DNA from: Barnesiella intestinihominis YIT 11860
GTDB taxonomy: Bacteria > Bacteroidota > Bacteroidia > Bacteroidales > Barnesiellaceae
Assembly (NCBI RefSeq): GCF_000296465.1
Contig: NZ_JH815203.1
Location: forward strand, 975,453-1,039,452
Direction of reading: 5' to 3'
DNA length: 64,000 nt
Shown here: one piece after another, positions 17,443-27,149 of the stretch
Layout: every line of letters starts with the position of its first letter
Position numbering within the stretch: position 1 is the first letter of the stretch
Made by a program: the position numbers and the translations under genes
Notes under the pieces: generated by a model
Database searches by the model: none
What the model was told of the DNA's origin: nothing
Seen by the model: only the letters and a program-made list of their open reading frames with translations

Positions 17443-19047
17443 TTAGTAGCCATAGTTTTGTTGTATGCCGGGGTTGGCAGCGATTTCCTTTGCCGGAATA
17501 GGATATAGATTATATTTGGTATCCAGCGATTTACCGGCATATACGCCTCCTTTCCACGGCCACAAATAATTACCGGAGGTGAATTTTTCGAACCGAATCA
17601 AATCGGTACGACGATGCCCTTCCCAATAAAGCTCACGCATACGTTCCTGCAAAATTTCGTCGAGTGTGATATCGTCTACCGAATCGTATTGCGGCATGCC
17701 TGCCCTATCCCTCAAATAGTTCATGTAGGTTCTCCCCGTTTCCCGATCGGCAGCTCCCCGATATGCGCATTCGGCATACATCAGATAGACATCGGCCAGC
17801 CGGAACAAGGGGAAATCGGTATCGGGATAAGATTCGGCACGGCCTGCTGCATTGTCCCAATCGGTAGAGAGCAGATTGGTAAACTTCACGACCGAATAAC
17901 CGTCCTGATAGGTAGAAAGGTTGGTATTGTTAATACTCGCTCCTTCGCTGAAAAAGGCATAACGCTCGTCTTGCGGAGAGAATGAAAGTACCAGCGTAGA
18001 GGTAGAACGGGGGCCGGCCCAAGCATCGTTTACCCCATAATTTCTCGCCGAGATTTTACCTCCATACGAGCCTACGGTGAGATACATCGTACCCCCGTAC
18101 GAACGAATCGAATCGCTATCAAAAGGAACAGTCATAAGTATTTCGCTTTCATTGCCGCCCCTCGCATAACGGTCGTTATCGCCGCCGAACAAGTATTTAT
18201 ACGTTTCGGCCAATCCATGATTCGTCCCGGTATTGTGCCGAGCGATTATTTTTTCACACTCGGCGGCACACAATCCGTATTGCGGCGTACCGGTATAAAC
18301 CGCAGCATTGAGATAGAGTTTCGCCCGAATCATATTGACGGCATCGCGTCCTACCCTCCCATACTGAGGTTGTAAAGGAATAGACTCTTCTACGGCATTC
18401 AACTCGTCCAATATAAATTGATATATCTCGGCTCTCGACTTCTGCTTGGGAGCCTCCATGATTTTATTCTCCTCAGTCACAAAAGAGACCGCACCGAACA
18501 GATCGATAGCATGCCAATAGGAAAGAGCCCGCAACACCCGAGCCTCGGCCCGATAGGTCTGTATCTGAGCAGCGACATCTTCGGGGACATCATTGGCAGC
18601 CAGCGCTGTCGGGGTCGTATTGCGTAAAAAGTCGTTACATAAAGCTATCTGAAAAAACACGCGGCTATACATGACATATACAAAACCGTTGGCTGCCGAC
18701 CATGTGGACATACTCAGTTCGGGTAGTCCAGCATCGTTCCAACCTAACACGGCTTCGTCGGTAGGCAGTTCCTGCAAATTCCAATAGGCCCGCAGGTATT
18801 GCGCCTGTCCCTCGTCGAACCCTTGTATATCGGGATTACCGGCAGGGCCCTCTTGCCCCGACACGGCCAAACCGGCATATACTTTGGCTAACAACTGCGT
18901 GTAATATTGCGGATTGTCCTTAAAGTCGGACAACTGTATCACGTTATCGTCGATAGGTTTCAAATCGAGATCGCCCAAACAGGAAGACAAAGTCATCGAA
19001 AGAGCGACGCTCCCGCCTATAAAACATTTATATATAAAAGACTTCAT
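17443..19047 (-). CDS. SusD/RagB-family lipoprotein
   Basis: A 534-aa outer-membrane lipoprotein (lipobox at MTLSSCLGDLDLKP) of the SusD/RagB family, the lid that delivers glycan to its SusC channel. Family features include QAQYLRAYWNLQELPTDEAV, RAEARVLRALSYWHAIDLFG, YGRVGRDAVNMIRAKLYLNAAVYTG and the C-terminal ILQERMRELYWEGHRRTDLIRF. Tetratricopeptide-like helices cover the N-terminal half. It lies 19 bp after the SusC gene and 20 bp before the SusE-like gene. No glycoside hydrolase accompanies it, so the substrate cannot be inferred. Confidence 0.95.
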   Translation of the reverse strand: MKSFIYKCFIGGSVALSMTLSSCLGDLDLKPIDDNVIQLSDFKDNPQYYTQLLAKVYAGLAVSGQEGPAGNPDIQGFDEGQAQYLRAYWNLQELPTDEAVLGWNDAGLPELSMSTWSAANGFVYVMYSRVFFQIALCNDFLRNTTPTALAANDVPEDVAAQIQTYRAEARVLRALSYWHAIDLFGAVSFVTEENKIMEAPKQKSRAEIYQFILDELNAVEESIPLQPQYGRVGRDAVNMIRAKLYLNAAVYTGTPQYGLCAAECEKIIARHNTGTNHGLAETYKYLFGGDNDRYARGGNESEILMTVPFDSDSIRSYGGTMYLTVGSYGGKISARNYGVNDAWAGPRSTSTLVLSFSPQDERYAFFSEGASINNTNLSTYQDGYSVVKFTNLLSTDWDNAAGRAESYPDTDFPLFRLADVYLMYAECAYRGAADRETGRTYMNYLRDRAGMPQYDSVDDITLDEILQERMRELYWEGHRRTDLIRFEKFTSGNYLWPWKGGVYAGKSLDTKYNLYPIPAKEIAANPGIQQNYGY

Positions 19048-19066
19048 ATTTTTGTATTTTTAGAGG

Positions 19067-22045
19067 TTAATAGGTCAAAACGACACCCAACGTATAGGTC
19101 GTGGGCCGAGGATAAACATTATTGTCTATACCCGAAAAAACTTCCGGGTCGAGCCCCTTGTATTTGGTAATGACAAAAGGATTTTGTACCGCACCGTAAA
19201 CTCTCAGCCGCAACGCATCGTCCAACAGGTGTTTCCAAGTATATCCCAGCGAAATGTTGTCGCAACGCAGAAATCCGGCATTCTTCAAATAATAATCGCT
19301 CATGTATTGCTGGGTTTCGAATTTCGCCCCACGCCGCATGATATTGCTCAGGAAACCTGCGCTGTTGTACATCGCGCTATATATCGAATTTTGAGATAAT
19401 ACGTTGTCATAAACATAATTGCCCAAGTTGGCCCGCAAAGAGATTCCGAAATCGAAATTTTTCCAATTCATGGTCGAGTTGATACCGATAACGACTTTCG
19501 GGTCACGGCTGTGGTGAATATATTTGTCCGATTCGTCTATGACCCCGTCGCCGTTACGGTCGGCATACAATCCCTCGATGGGATTACCATCGGCATCATA
19601 TACTTGTTCATACAATAAATAACTGTATGCCGGATACCCTACTTTATGAGCCTGTACGGTATTGCCCGTACCTCCGCCTATACCTCCTACCGGAATGTAA
19701 TAATCGGCACTCTCGCTTTTATTCAGTTTGGTTATTTTATTGGAGTTCCAAGCGACGTTCATACCCAAATCCCAAGTAAAATCTTTATTATCGATAACTT
19801 TTGCTTGAATATTGAATTCGATACCCTCGTTGCGCAAACGTCCCACATTGGTGTATATCTCGTTCGTAAGGTTGGACCCTGCCGGAACAGGAATACGACT
19901 AATCAAATCGTTCGTCTCGCGATAATAGTAATCCAACGATCCCGTAATGCGATTATTCAAAAATCCGAAATCGATACCGGCATTCCACGTCGTAGTCTCC
20001 TCCCATTTAATATTGGGGTCATAGCCGTTAGGACGTATCGTATAATAATATTGGTCGCCGAACGGATAGGATGCCGTAGGATAACCGATCGTAAACAACG
20101 GCATATACGGGAAATAACTGTCGCTAATGTCCTGCTGTCCCGTAATACCATAGCCCAACCTCAACTTCAATTCGCTCATAAACGAAGTCGCCCGTTCCAT
20201 AAAAGGCTCGTTGATAATTTTCCACCCCAACGCAACGGCCGGGAATGCGCCCCAACGGTTATCTTTCGAAAAGCGAGATGTCGCATCGCCACGTAATGTG
20301 ACTGTAAACAGATAGGTGTCCTTATAGGTATAATTCACACGCCCAAAGAAGGAAATCAACTGTAAATGGTCGGTATAGGACGAGACGAACCATTGTTCCT
20401 TATCGGGCATCAATGTAGTGCGGGTTCCTCCATCTTTATAAAAACGTTGCCACGAATATCCAGCCATAGCGTCGAGCCTACTATGTATCGACTCGAAATC
20501 CTGTTTATAATTGAGATAGAAGTCGAGCAACAAATTCCGTTTGAGTTGCCTCAACCGTTCGTCTTGTCCCAGCCCTGTTTTTTTATTCTCCTTGTAAGTA
20601 AGAGGGGAGTCGGGAGTCATGAGATTATGTTGAATACTATGAGAGACATCGTATCCTAAATTCAAGTTGGCATGTAACGCCGGCAAAAAAGGCATTACAT
20701 AATCGAGCTGCAAGTTACCCACGCTGCGATAGACATCGGCTTTCATGGACCGTTCGTCGATAAGCGATACCGGATTTACGGGTGCGATACCTATAAATTC
20801 GTCGGTTCCGGGTTTCAACCATGTAAAATATCCGTTACCGATGGGCAGGTTATCGACCCGTACCGATTGCGACGGGTCGAAGGATACCGCGCCACCGATA
20901 GCACCTTCGTCGGCAAAACGGTTGTGCATATAAAAGCCCTTCACATTGGCCGTCACACTCAACGTATTGTCGAAAAATTTGGGATTCAACGTTATCGAAG
21001 CCGTCACCCTATCCATAGCAGAGGTTTTCAAAATACCATTCTGATTGGTATAGCTCACCGCAACCCGATACGGCAGAATTTTATACGTTCCACCTACACT
21101 CAGATTATAATCGCTACTGACCGACGTCCGCAAAATTTCGTCCTGCCAATTCGTATTGGCCGTCCCCAATAAATTATAAGCCGGGCTCCCTTCTCCGTAA
21201 TAATCGGTTATCACCTGACGGAATTGGTCTCCGTCGAGTACCCCCACTTTATTACGAGGTGTATTCACATACATATTGGCCGTAAAATTGATTTGCGGTT
21301 TTCCCGACTGTCCCCGTTTCGTCGTAATAATGATAACTCCGTTCGATGCCCTCGACCCATAAATGGCCGTTGCCGAAGCATCTTTCAATATCGTGAACGA
21401 CTCGATATTATCGGGAGAAATCATGGATAGCGAATTGGACATTCCGGTCACTCCCGAATTATCGACAGGAACACCGTCGATAACGATCAAAGGGTCGTTC
21501 GTCGCATTGAGCGATGAACCTCCACGAATACGGATATCGGCGCCACCCTCGGGTTTACCGCCGTTGAGAGTGACTACTACACCCGGTGTCTTCCCGACCA
21601 ACAAATCTTGTGCAGAAGTCGCTAAACCTGCATTTATCTCATCGGGTTTCACCAAAGTAACCGACCCTGTGGCATCGCTCTTGCGGACAGTTCCATAACC
21701 TATCGCCACGACTTCTTGCAAAGCCACAGCGTTTTCCTGCAAAACGATCGTTATCTGCGAACGATTGTTTACCGGAACCTCCTGCGTATTGTATCCCAAA
21801 TAGGAAACTACGAGAGTAGCATCGGGAACCACATCGAGACGGAACCGCCCATCGAGATCGGTCGCTACGCCCGCAGACGATCCCCGAACAATGACATTCG
21901 CCCCGATAACCGGCTCTCCCGAACTATCGACTACCGTCCCTTGCACGGCCATACGTTGCGCCGATAGCGACCACGACAGGCAACATAATCCTAACAGCAA
22001 CCCTGACCGGATTTTCATGTGTAGTTTTTCACAAACTTTTCTCAT
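19067..22045 (-). CDS. SusC/RagA-family TonB-linked outer-membrane channel
   Basis: A 992-aa TonB-dependent transporter. A signal peptide ending near SLSAQ is followed by a carboxypeptidase-regulatory-like domain (VQGTVVDSSGEPVIGANVIV, ATDLDGRF), the plug with VVAIGYGTVRKSDATGSV, RGGSSLNATNDPLIVIDG and ATAIYGSRASNGVIIITTKRG, then a 22-stranded barrel ending in an aromatic-rich TLGVVLTY. The start could also be the internal MKIRSG at 22018, which gives a more typical signal peptide; I kept the longer frame. It begins the leftward SusC-SusD-SusE unit. A terminator upstream (22196-22237) isolates it from the preceding leftward gene. Confidence 0.95.
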   Translation of the reverse strand: MRKVCEKLHMKIRSGLLLGLCCLSWSLSAQRMAVQGTVVDSSGEPVIGANVIVRGSSAGVATDLDGRFRLDVVPDATLVVSYLGYNTQEVPVNNRSQITIVLQENAVALQEVVAIGYGTVRKSDATGSVTLVKPDEINAGLATSAQDLLVGKTPGVVVTLNGGKPEGGADIRIRGGSSLNATNDPLIVIDGVPVDNSGVTGMSNSLSMISPDNIESFTILKDASATAIYGSRASNGVIIITTKRGQSGKPQINFTANMYVNTPRNKVGVLDGDQFRQVITDYYGEGSPAYNLLGTANTNWQDEILRTSVSSDYNLSVGGTYKILPYRVAVSYTNQNGILKTSAMDRVTASITLNPKFFDNTLSVTANVKGFYMHNRFADEGAIGGAVSFDPSQSVRVDNLPIGNGYFTWLKPGTDEFIGIAPVNPVSLIDERSMKADVYRSVGNLQLDYVMPFLPALHANLNLGYDVSHSIQHNLMTPDSPLTYKENKKTGLGQDERLRQLKRNLLLDFYLNYKQDFESIHSRLDAMAGYSWQRFYKDGGTRTTLMPDKEQWFVSSYTDHLQLISFFGRVNYTYKDTYLFTVTLRGDATSRFSKDNRWGAFPAVALGWKIINEPFMERATSFMSELKLRLGYGITGQQDISDSYFPYMPLFTIGYPTASYPFGDQYYYTIRPNGYDPNIKWEETTTWNAGIDFGFLNNRITGSLDYYYRETNDLISRIPVPAGSNLTNEIYTNVGRLRNEGIEFNIQAKVIDNKDFTWDLGMNVAWNSNKITKLNKSESADYYIPVGGIGGGTGNTVQAHKVGYPAYSYLLYEQVYDADGNPIEGLYADRNGDGVIDESDKYIHHSRDPKVVIGINSTMNWKNFDFGISLRANLGNYVYDNVLSQNSIYSAMYNSAGFLSNIMRRGAKFETQQYMSDYYLKNAGFLRCDNISLGYTWKHLLDDALRLRVYGAVQNPFVITKYKGLDPEVFSGIDNNVYPRPTTYTLGVVLTY

Positions 22046-22195
22046 ATCAGATACTTTTGATGGTTGAACTCATAGACGATTGACCCCGATTGCTCCAAAA
22101 GAGCGAAGCTCTCCCCACAAGCGTTTGTACCGTCTGTATCTCATAGAACAACACCTTTGCTGTTTTGTTTGCTCGCTAAGATTATTTCCCTTAAA

Positions 22196-22237
22196 AAACA
22201 AAGAACGCTCGGGAATTACCCCGAGCGTTCTTTGTTT
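22196..22237 (-). terminator. Rho-independent terminator of the lipoprotein gene
   Basis: A perfect 18-bp stem (22196-22213 with 22220-22237) with a 6-nt loop is followed on the minus strand by a run of Ts (22193-22198 are As on the plus strand). It lies 16 bp past the stop of the gene at 22254-23333. Confidence 0.9.
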
Positions 22238-22253
22238 CCATACAATCGACTGC

Positions 22254-23333
22254 CTAACTTTTCCTAACAAGAATATAACAATAGTCTTTATTCAATATGA
22301 GAGAATTGTTACCATAAGCCGTCTCAAAACGAGCAATGATCCCGTTATTACGACCGTTAGACTCATACAAATCGAACGCCGCTTGCGCATCGGCCAAGTC
22401 TTGTACCTTATCGCCGAAAGCATCGGTCACATACATTTCTTTCAACGTGCCTAACTTATAATCGGCATAGTTTTGCAAGAGGTCTTTCCAACGATCGATA
22501 GTTTGTTCGTTTTCAGGAATATATGCCGAAATTTCCAAAACGGTTTCCAATGTTTTGTCGGAATCGAAATTAACCGTATAGTTATTACCCTTCAAATCGA
22601 TCGCACTATCGAAATAGAGATATGCCATCGCCGTCCCGAAAAGTATTTTATTGCTGATCGCATAGAACTCTTGCAGAGTTTCATCGATATTCGCACCCAC
22701 ATACTTACCCAATGTACTAAAATCGAGAGGTAAATAATTGCGGCACATTTCTACACGGAATTTATCCTTATCCATGATAGGACAACAATACACTTTTTTC
22801 TGTATGCCGAATACAGGATATATCAACGTATTGGCTTCCAGAGTCAACAACGGAATCGTCTCTTCTGTGGTTTGTTTGATACCTCCCTCGCCCGTAGCGT
22901 AATCTTTAAATTTCGTACCGAGGAAAGTCCCTAATTTATAATCCCGGAAAGAAGATATCATACTTTCCCACACTTCAATCCCTTTGTTTTCGGAACTTCC
23001 GGTCAAAACCATTTCTATGGTAGCAATCATCGTTCCATCGAGTTTAAACGTCGCTTTGTATCGATTGCCTTTTTGATCCTGCACATACAGGATATTATTT
23101 TCCTCATCTTTCGAAGCATTTCCCACAGCAGCCCATATCTCGCTCACATCTTTGTCAACGTAAGCAGACAAATCGGAATAGGTCGTTTCAAAATAAGTTT
23201 TAGTATCCCCCTCAGGAGTTCCTCCTCCCGTACCGTCCCCGGGTTCTTCACCTTTTTTATTATCCTCACTACATGATAATAAAACAAGAGATGACATAAA
23301 TATACAGAAAAACCAAGCAAATTTCTTTCTCAT
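22254..23333 (-). CDS. Lipoprotein with internal duplication, unknown function
   Basis: A 359-aa predicted lipoprotein (MSSLVLLSCSEDNKK lipobox) with a Gly/Glu/Pro-rich spacer (about residues 28-44). I do not recognise a named family. Two repeats can be seen. The first (about 52-145) has DLSAYVDKDVSEIWAAVGN and FRDYKLGTFLGTKFKDY; the second (about 208-310) has TLGKYVGANIDETLQEFYAI and YADYKLGTLKEMYVTDA. Each repeat thus begins with an L-x-x-YV segment and closes with DYKLGT. It is single, terminated by a strong hairpin, and divergent from the PCMD/protease pair. Confidence 0.75.
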   Translation of the reverse strand: MRKKFAWFFCIFMSSLVLLSCSEDNKKGEEPGDGTGGGTPEGDTKTYFETTYSDLSAYVDKDVSEIWAAVGNASKDEENNILYVQDQKGNRYKATFKLDGTMIATIEMVLTGSSENKGIEVWESMISSFRDYKLGTFLGTKFKDYATGEGGIKQTTEETIPLLTLEANTLIYPVFGIQKKVYCCPIMDKDKFRVEMCRNYLPLDFSTLGKYVGANIDETLQEFYAISNKILFGTAMAYLYFDSAIDLKGNNYTVNFDSDKTLETVLEISAYIPENEQTIDRWKDLLQNYADYKLGTLKEMYVTDAFGDKVQDLADAQAAFDLYESNGRNNGIIARFETAYGNNSLILNKDYCYILVRKS

Positions 23334-23458
23334 ACTTCTTAAAACTTTAATAATTACTACTATTTTCCTTCTTCTCTTTCCATTATTACATTTTTTTCTT
23401 TACTTTGCCGATACAAAAATATAATATTATACTCAAAGTCATTTAAACAAATCGGATT

Positions 23459-24463
23459 ATGAAGAATTTTTATCTTATTTTAAGTTGCTGTGCCCTATTT
23501 TCTCTAACGGCACATAGTGAAAATTTCTCAGGAGACGACTTTAACGGAGCTTGGGAAAGCGACGGAGGTAACCAGAAAGTACAACCCGTAGGCTGGCATG
23601 CATTATATTCCAATATTAGCGGTTTCACATCGATGAAAGCCGGAACAGTTTCCAAAAGTGGAGACGACACCAATGCCTACCCCACCATCGAAAACACTTT
23701 CGCAGGCAGTATTATGTGGGGAACCAAAACGGGTTACGTCATTCCGGGAATCCTCTCATTAGGAACTCCGTGGATATATGTAAACACCACTTATTTCACA
23801 GCTGCAACAGGGGACTTGGGTGTAGACGGAGGTGTAGAATTTACGGGACGTCCCAGTAAAATCACCTTCAAAGCCCAATACTACAATGCTCCTACAAGCG
23901 ACATAGACGATGCTGCCCATATCAAAGTCTATCTATGGAAGGGCTCGGCCGAGTCGACCGATATCAGCGGAGCCAACCATACCGACGAAATGAGCGCTGT
24001 TCTCGCCGGGAATGCGGGTGCTACCTTGATAGGGTCGGGAGAATTGACCATCGATAACGATATAGATGCTTTCGAGACCAAAGAAATCTCTATCGATTAT
24101 ACATCACAAGAGATTCCCGAAAAAATGAACATCGTGTTCTGTGCATCCAACTACCTCAGTAAAAAACCGGAAAAACCGCTTGAAGTTGCCGAAGGAAATT
24201 ATCTGCAAATCGATGACGTTGCAGTCGTGTATAATTCTACCGGAATTGAAAATACCCAAAACGAAAAGTTGGAACTGACGGTTACCAGACAAGGTTTTTC
24301 GATAAACGATACTTCCGTTCAACCTATTACTATTTACGAAACAGACGGTCGATTGATAAATCAAGGGCTTGTAAATAACGGTCGATATGACTTCCCGTTT
24401 ATCCCGGGTAAAATTTATATAGTAAAAGTAGGGAATGCTGTTTTCAAAATTTGTGCCCTATAA
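23459..24463 (+). CDS. PCMD-like secreted protein with T9SS-type tail
   Basis: A 334-aa exported protein (signal peptide about 1-20). The middle (about 95-255) resembles the putative carbohydrate metabolism domain, PCMD: VEFTGRPSKITFKAQYYNAP, AHIKVYLWKG, TIDNDIDAFETKEISIDYTS and YLQIDDVAVVYN. The C-terminal 80 residues resemble a T9SS sorting domain, ending GKIYIVKVGNAVFKICAL. The biochemical role of PCMD proteins is not established. The subtilase gene starts 10 bp downstream, so both are probably expressed and secreted together. Confidence 0.7.
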   Translation: MKNFYLILSCCALFSLTAHSENFSGDDFNGAWESDGGNQKVQPVGWHALYSNISGFTSMKAGTVSKSGDDTNAYPTIENTFAGSIMWGTKTGYVIPGILSLGTPWIYVNTTYFTAATGDLGVDGGVEFTGRPSKITFKAQYYNAPTSDIDDAAHIKVYLWKGSAESTDISGANHTDEMSAVLAGNAGATLIGSGELTIDNDIDAFETKEISIDYTSQEIPEKMNIVFCASNYLSKKPEKPLEVAEGNYLQIDDVAVVYNSTGIENTQNEKLELTVTRQGFSINDTSVQPITIYETDGRLINQGLVNNGRYDFPFIPGKIYIVKVGNAVFKICAL

Positions 24464-24473
24464 ATAAAGTTTT

Positions 24474-26591
24474 ATGAATCGAATCTATATTTACGTCATG
24501 CTGTTCTGCGGAATCTTATTCCTCAACAGCATGACGTGTTTTGCAGCCAACGAAAAACTATCGGCCTCATCGCGCCAAACGCTCGATCAATTAATTCGCA
24601 CTGACAATCGATTGGAAAAATTATCCAGACAGGATAAAGATCTGCGACTCCTCGTTCAATGCGATGAACGTACGACCGGAAACGATTTACTGGAATGTGG
24701 CGTTTTATCGTATGTGTCATTGGGAAACGGATTCTACACGATATGTATTTCACCGTCGGAATTGTCTCGTTTTTTAGACTCTGACTTCGTAAAAAGAGCC
24801 GAGCTTCCTCGAAAAGCATCTTTATCCTTAGATGAAGCACGTACAGAAACGAACGTAGTACTGGTACAAAACGGGGAGTCTCTTTCATCTCCCTATACCG
24901 GAAAGAATGTCGTATTGGGGTTTGTAGACTCTGGATTCGACGTAACTCACCCGGCCTTCCGCTCGTCTGACAGCGAGACCCTCCGAATCGCAAGATTCTG
25001 GAATCAAATCGATAACAAACTACTGTCGGATAAAGAAAATATTCTTGCCGAAGGGACTGACAACGAAGAGCAAACACACGGAACCCATGTAGCCGGAATA
25101 GCCGGTGGCGGTTATTTCGGGACAATAGCGACCTCGGAGTCCACGACACTCGACAAGAATCCCTATTACGGAGTAGCTTATGATGCCGACTTAGTAATGG
25201 TAGGATCGACATTGGAAGATACCGATATTCTGAATGGTATTAAATATGTATTCAACTATGCCGACTCGATAGACAAACCGGCCGTAGTCAACATTAGCCT
25301 AAATACTTCTTACGGGCCGCACGACGGGACTTCGCTTTTCGATCAAGCCATCGATGCCATGCTGGGAAAAGGAAAAATTCTGGTCGGCTCCATCGGGAAC
25401 GATGCCAAAAACAAAACTCATGCTTCGATGGAACTCAACAATGCAGAGGCTCCTGTACTGACATTTTTCAAACCATCGGGATATGCCGCCAACACATTCG
25501 AAGTTTGGGGTGAATCGGACGGGTTTACCGTTACCGTTTCGTTAACCGACTCGCAAGGCGAAACCGTATGGAGTTGTACCTCGAACGGTACGGACCAATC
25601 GTTTTCCGTCCCTGCCGACTTCAACTATTCGGAAGGCGGAGAAATCGCCTACTATACCGAATTGTGGAACAACACGAGGCGCATGTATAGAGTCGCCTTG
25701 AATAATCTCAATCTAAAAGGTTACGACATACAAATAGGAGTAACGGGCGAAACCCAACACATCGATCTCTGGACCGACAAAAACAGCGGACAGTTCACCG
25801 ACAACGGGAAAAGTACACATGTCAATTTCGATGCCGACCGTACATTAGGGGAATTGGGAGGAACAGGAAAGAGAACCATTTCTGTCGGAAACTATACAAC
25901 CCGAAACGTATGGACAAATTTTTCGGGAAAGAAACAGTCCATGTTGATCGATTACCCGTTGAATAAAATCAACTACACTTCGAGCCGAGGTCCGGCTTCG
26001 GACGGCCGAGTAAAGCCCGACGTGACGGCTCCGGGAGGAATGATTTTCAGCGCCGTATCTTCTTACTCCGATTACTATAAGGAGAGTAGCGCCAACACTG
26101 TCGCCCGGGCAACGATAAACGGGAAAAGCTATTATTGGGGACAAATGACGGGAACATCGCAAGCCTCGCCCTTTGTCGCCGGAGTCATTGCCACATGGTT
26201 AGAAGCAAATCCAGAACTATCTCCCGAAGATATACAACTGATTTTGAAAAAGACTGCCCGCCAAGATTCCCATACAGGAGCATGTCCCAACTCCATTTAC
26301 GGATACGGGAAAATAGACGCTCTCGCCGGAATCAAAGAGGTGCTTTCACCGAGCGCTATCGACAACTTGTCGACAGACAAACTATACAAACTTTATCGAG
26401 ACGGAATTTTATTCACATCGCAAGCGGGTAAAATAAACCTCATATTATCGACCCCGGACGGAATCATAAGATACTCCGATAAAACAGATGTCGAGCCCGG
26501 AACCCGAATCGAATGGAGAGAACTCGGATTGAATACCGGATTGTATATCCTTCATATAAACGGTTTTTCGGAAAAGATATTTGTACCATAA
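24474..26591 (+). CDS. Subtilisin-like serine protease (S8) with T9SS-type tail
   Basis: A 705-aa secreted protease. After the signal peptide (about 1-25) and a short propeptide, the S8 catalytic triad is complete: Asp in GFVDSGFDVTHPAF (about 153), His in THGTHVAGIAGG (about 205) and Ser in GTSQASPFVAGV (about 561). A beta-rich insert (about 320-455) sits between His and Ser. The C-terminal 75 residues form a T9SS-like domain ending YILHINGFSEKIFVP. It follows the PCMD-like gene by 10 bp and ends at a clear terminator. The target is unknown; a partner relation with the upstream gene is inference. Confidence 0.93.
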   Translation: MNRIYIYVMLFCGILFLNSMTCFAANEKLSASSRQTLDQLIRTDNRLEKLSRQDKDLRLLVQCDERTTGNDLLECGVLSYVSLGNGFYTICISPSELSRFLDSDFVKRAELPRKASLSLDEARTETNVVLVQNGESLSSPYTGKNVVLGFVDSGFDVTHPAFRSSDSETLRIARFWNQIDNKLLSDKENILAEGTDNEEQTHGTHVAGIAGGGYFGTIATSESTTLDKNPYYGVAYDADLVMVGSTLEDTDILNGIKYVFNYADSIDKPAVVNISLNTSYGPHDGTSLFDQAIDAMLGKGKILVGSIGNDAKNKTHASMELNNAEAPVLTFFKPSGYAANTFEVWGESDGFTVTVSLTDSQGETVWSCTSNGTDQSFSVPADFNYSEGGEIAYYTELWNNTRRMYRVALNNLNLKGYDIQIGVTGETQHIDLWTDKNSGQFTDNGKSTHVNFDADRTLGELGGTGKRTISVGNYTTRNVWTNFSGKKQSMLIDYPLNKINYTSSRGPASDGRVKPDVTAPGGMIFSAVSSYSDYYKESSANTVARATINGKSYYWGQMTGTSQASPFVAGVIATWLEANPELSPEDIQLILKKTARQDSHTGACPNSIYGYGKIDALAGIKEVLSPSAIDNLSTDKLYKLYRDGILFTSQAGKINLILSTPDGIIRYSDKTDVEPGTRIEWRELGLNTGLYILHINGFSEKIFVP

Positions 26592-26596
26592 ATAAA

Positions 26597-26634
26597 AAGA
26601 AAGGGAGAAGATCAAAAAAACTTCTCCCTTTCTT
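26597..26634. terminator. Bidirectional terminator
   Basis: A perfect 14-bp stem (AAGAAAGGGAGAAG at 26597-26610 with its complement at 26621-26634) surrounds an A-rich 10-nt loop. It separates the convergent protease and Spy-like genes. Confidence 0.8.
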
Positions 26635-26656
26635 CATTATCCTATACATTACATTA

Positions 26657-27136
26657 TTACTCATGATGATGTTTCCCGCCATGCCATTTCATCATGGCTC
26701 TCGGGAATTTCATTTGGGCATTTTTGAATTTAAATAATTTTTCATTCGACAGAAAGGTTTTGAACTTGTCGTAATATTCCCGATCTATCTTTGCCAACTT
26801 CTCGTCCTTTTCCAGTAAAACTTCGGCCGCTTTTTCATACTCGACATCTGAAACAGCCGTTTCCGAACGTACTATTTTCCGAGCAAAAGTTCGAGCCTCC
26901 CTGTCTACCGTCCATTTTTTTCCTTCCATCTCTTCATACAAGGGAAAGAACTGTTTCGCCTCTTGTTCGGAAAGCCCGATCTGTTTCATCATAAAATCCC
27001 GACGGAATTTACAGAACCGGTCAAACTGTTCTTTTCGCTGTTGCTTCGCCTTGTCGTTATTCTTATTCTGTGCCGAAACCGAAACGGGCAATGCCCACAA
27101 TAAAACGGCCGATAATAATAAAATTATTTTCTTCAT
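26657..27136 (-). CDS. Spy/CpxP-like periplasmic protein with His-rich C-terminus
   Basis: A 159-aa exported helical protein. The signal peptide (about 1-22) ends near PVSVSAQ; the mature part is highly charged and helical (FRRDFMMKQIGLSEQEAKQFFPLYEEME, then KAAEVLLEKDEKLAKIDREYYDKFKTFLS), resembling Spy/CpxP/CnrX-like LTxxQ proteins. The start at 27136 has a good AGGAG Shine-Dalgarno nearby; a longer in-frame extension overlaps the upstream gene. The protein ends MKWHGGKHHHE, a potential metal-binding tail. It is the last gene of the sigma/anti-sigma operon, 13 bp after the anti-sigma candidate. A stress chaperone or metal sensor role is inference. Confidence 0.78.
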   Translation of the reverse strand: MKKIILLLSAVLLWALPVSVSAQNKNNDKAKQQRKEQFDRFCKFRRDFMMKQIGLSEQEAKQFFPLYEEMEGKKWTVDREARTFARKIVRSETAVSDVEYEKAAEVLLEKDEKLAKIDREYYDKFKTFLSNEKLFKFKNAQMKFPRAMMKWHGGKHHHE

Positions 27137-27149
27137 AACTACTTCTCCT

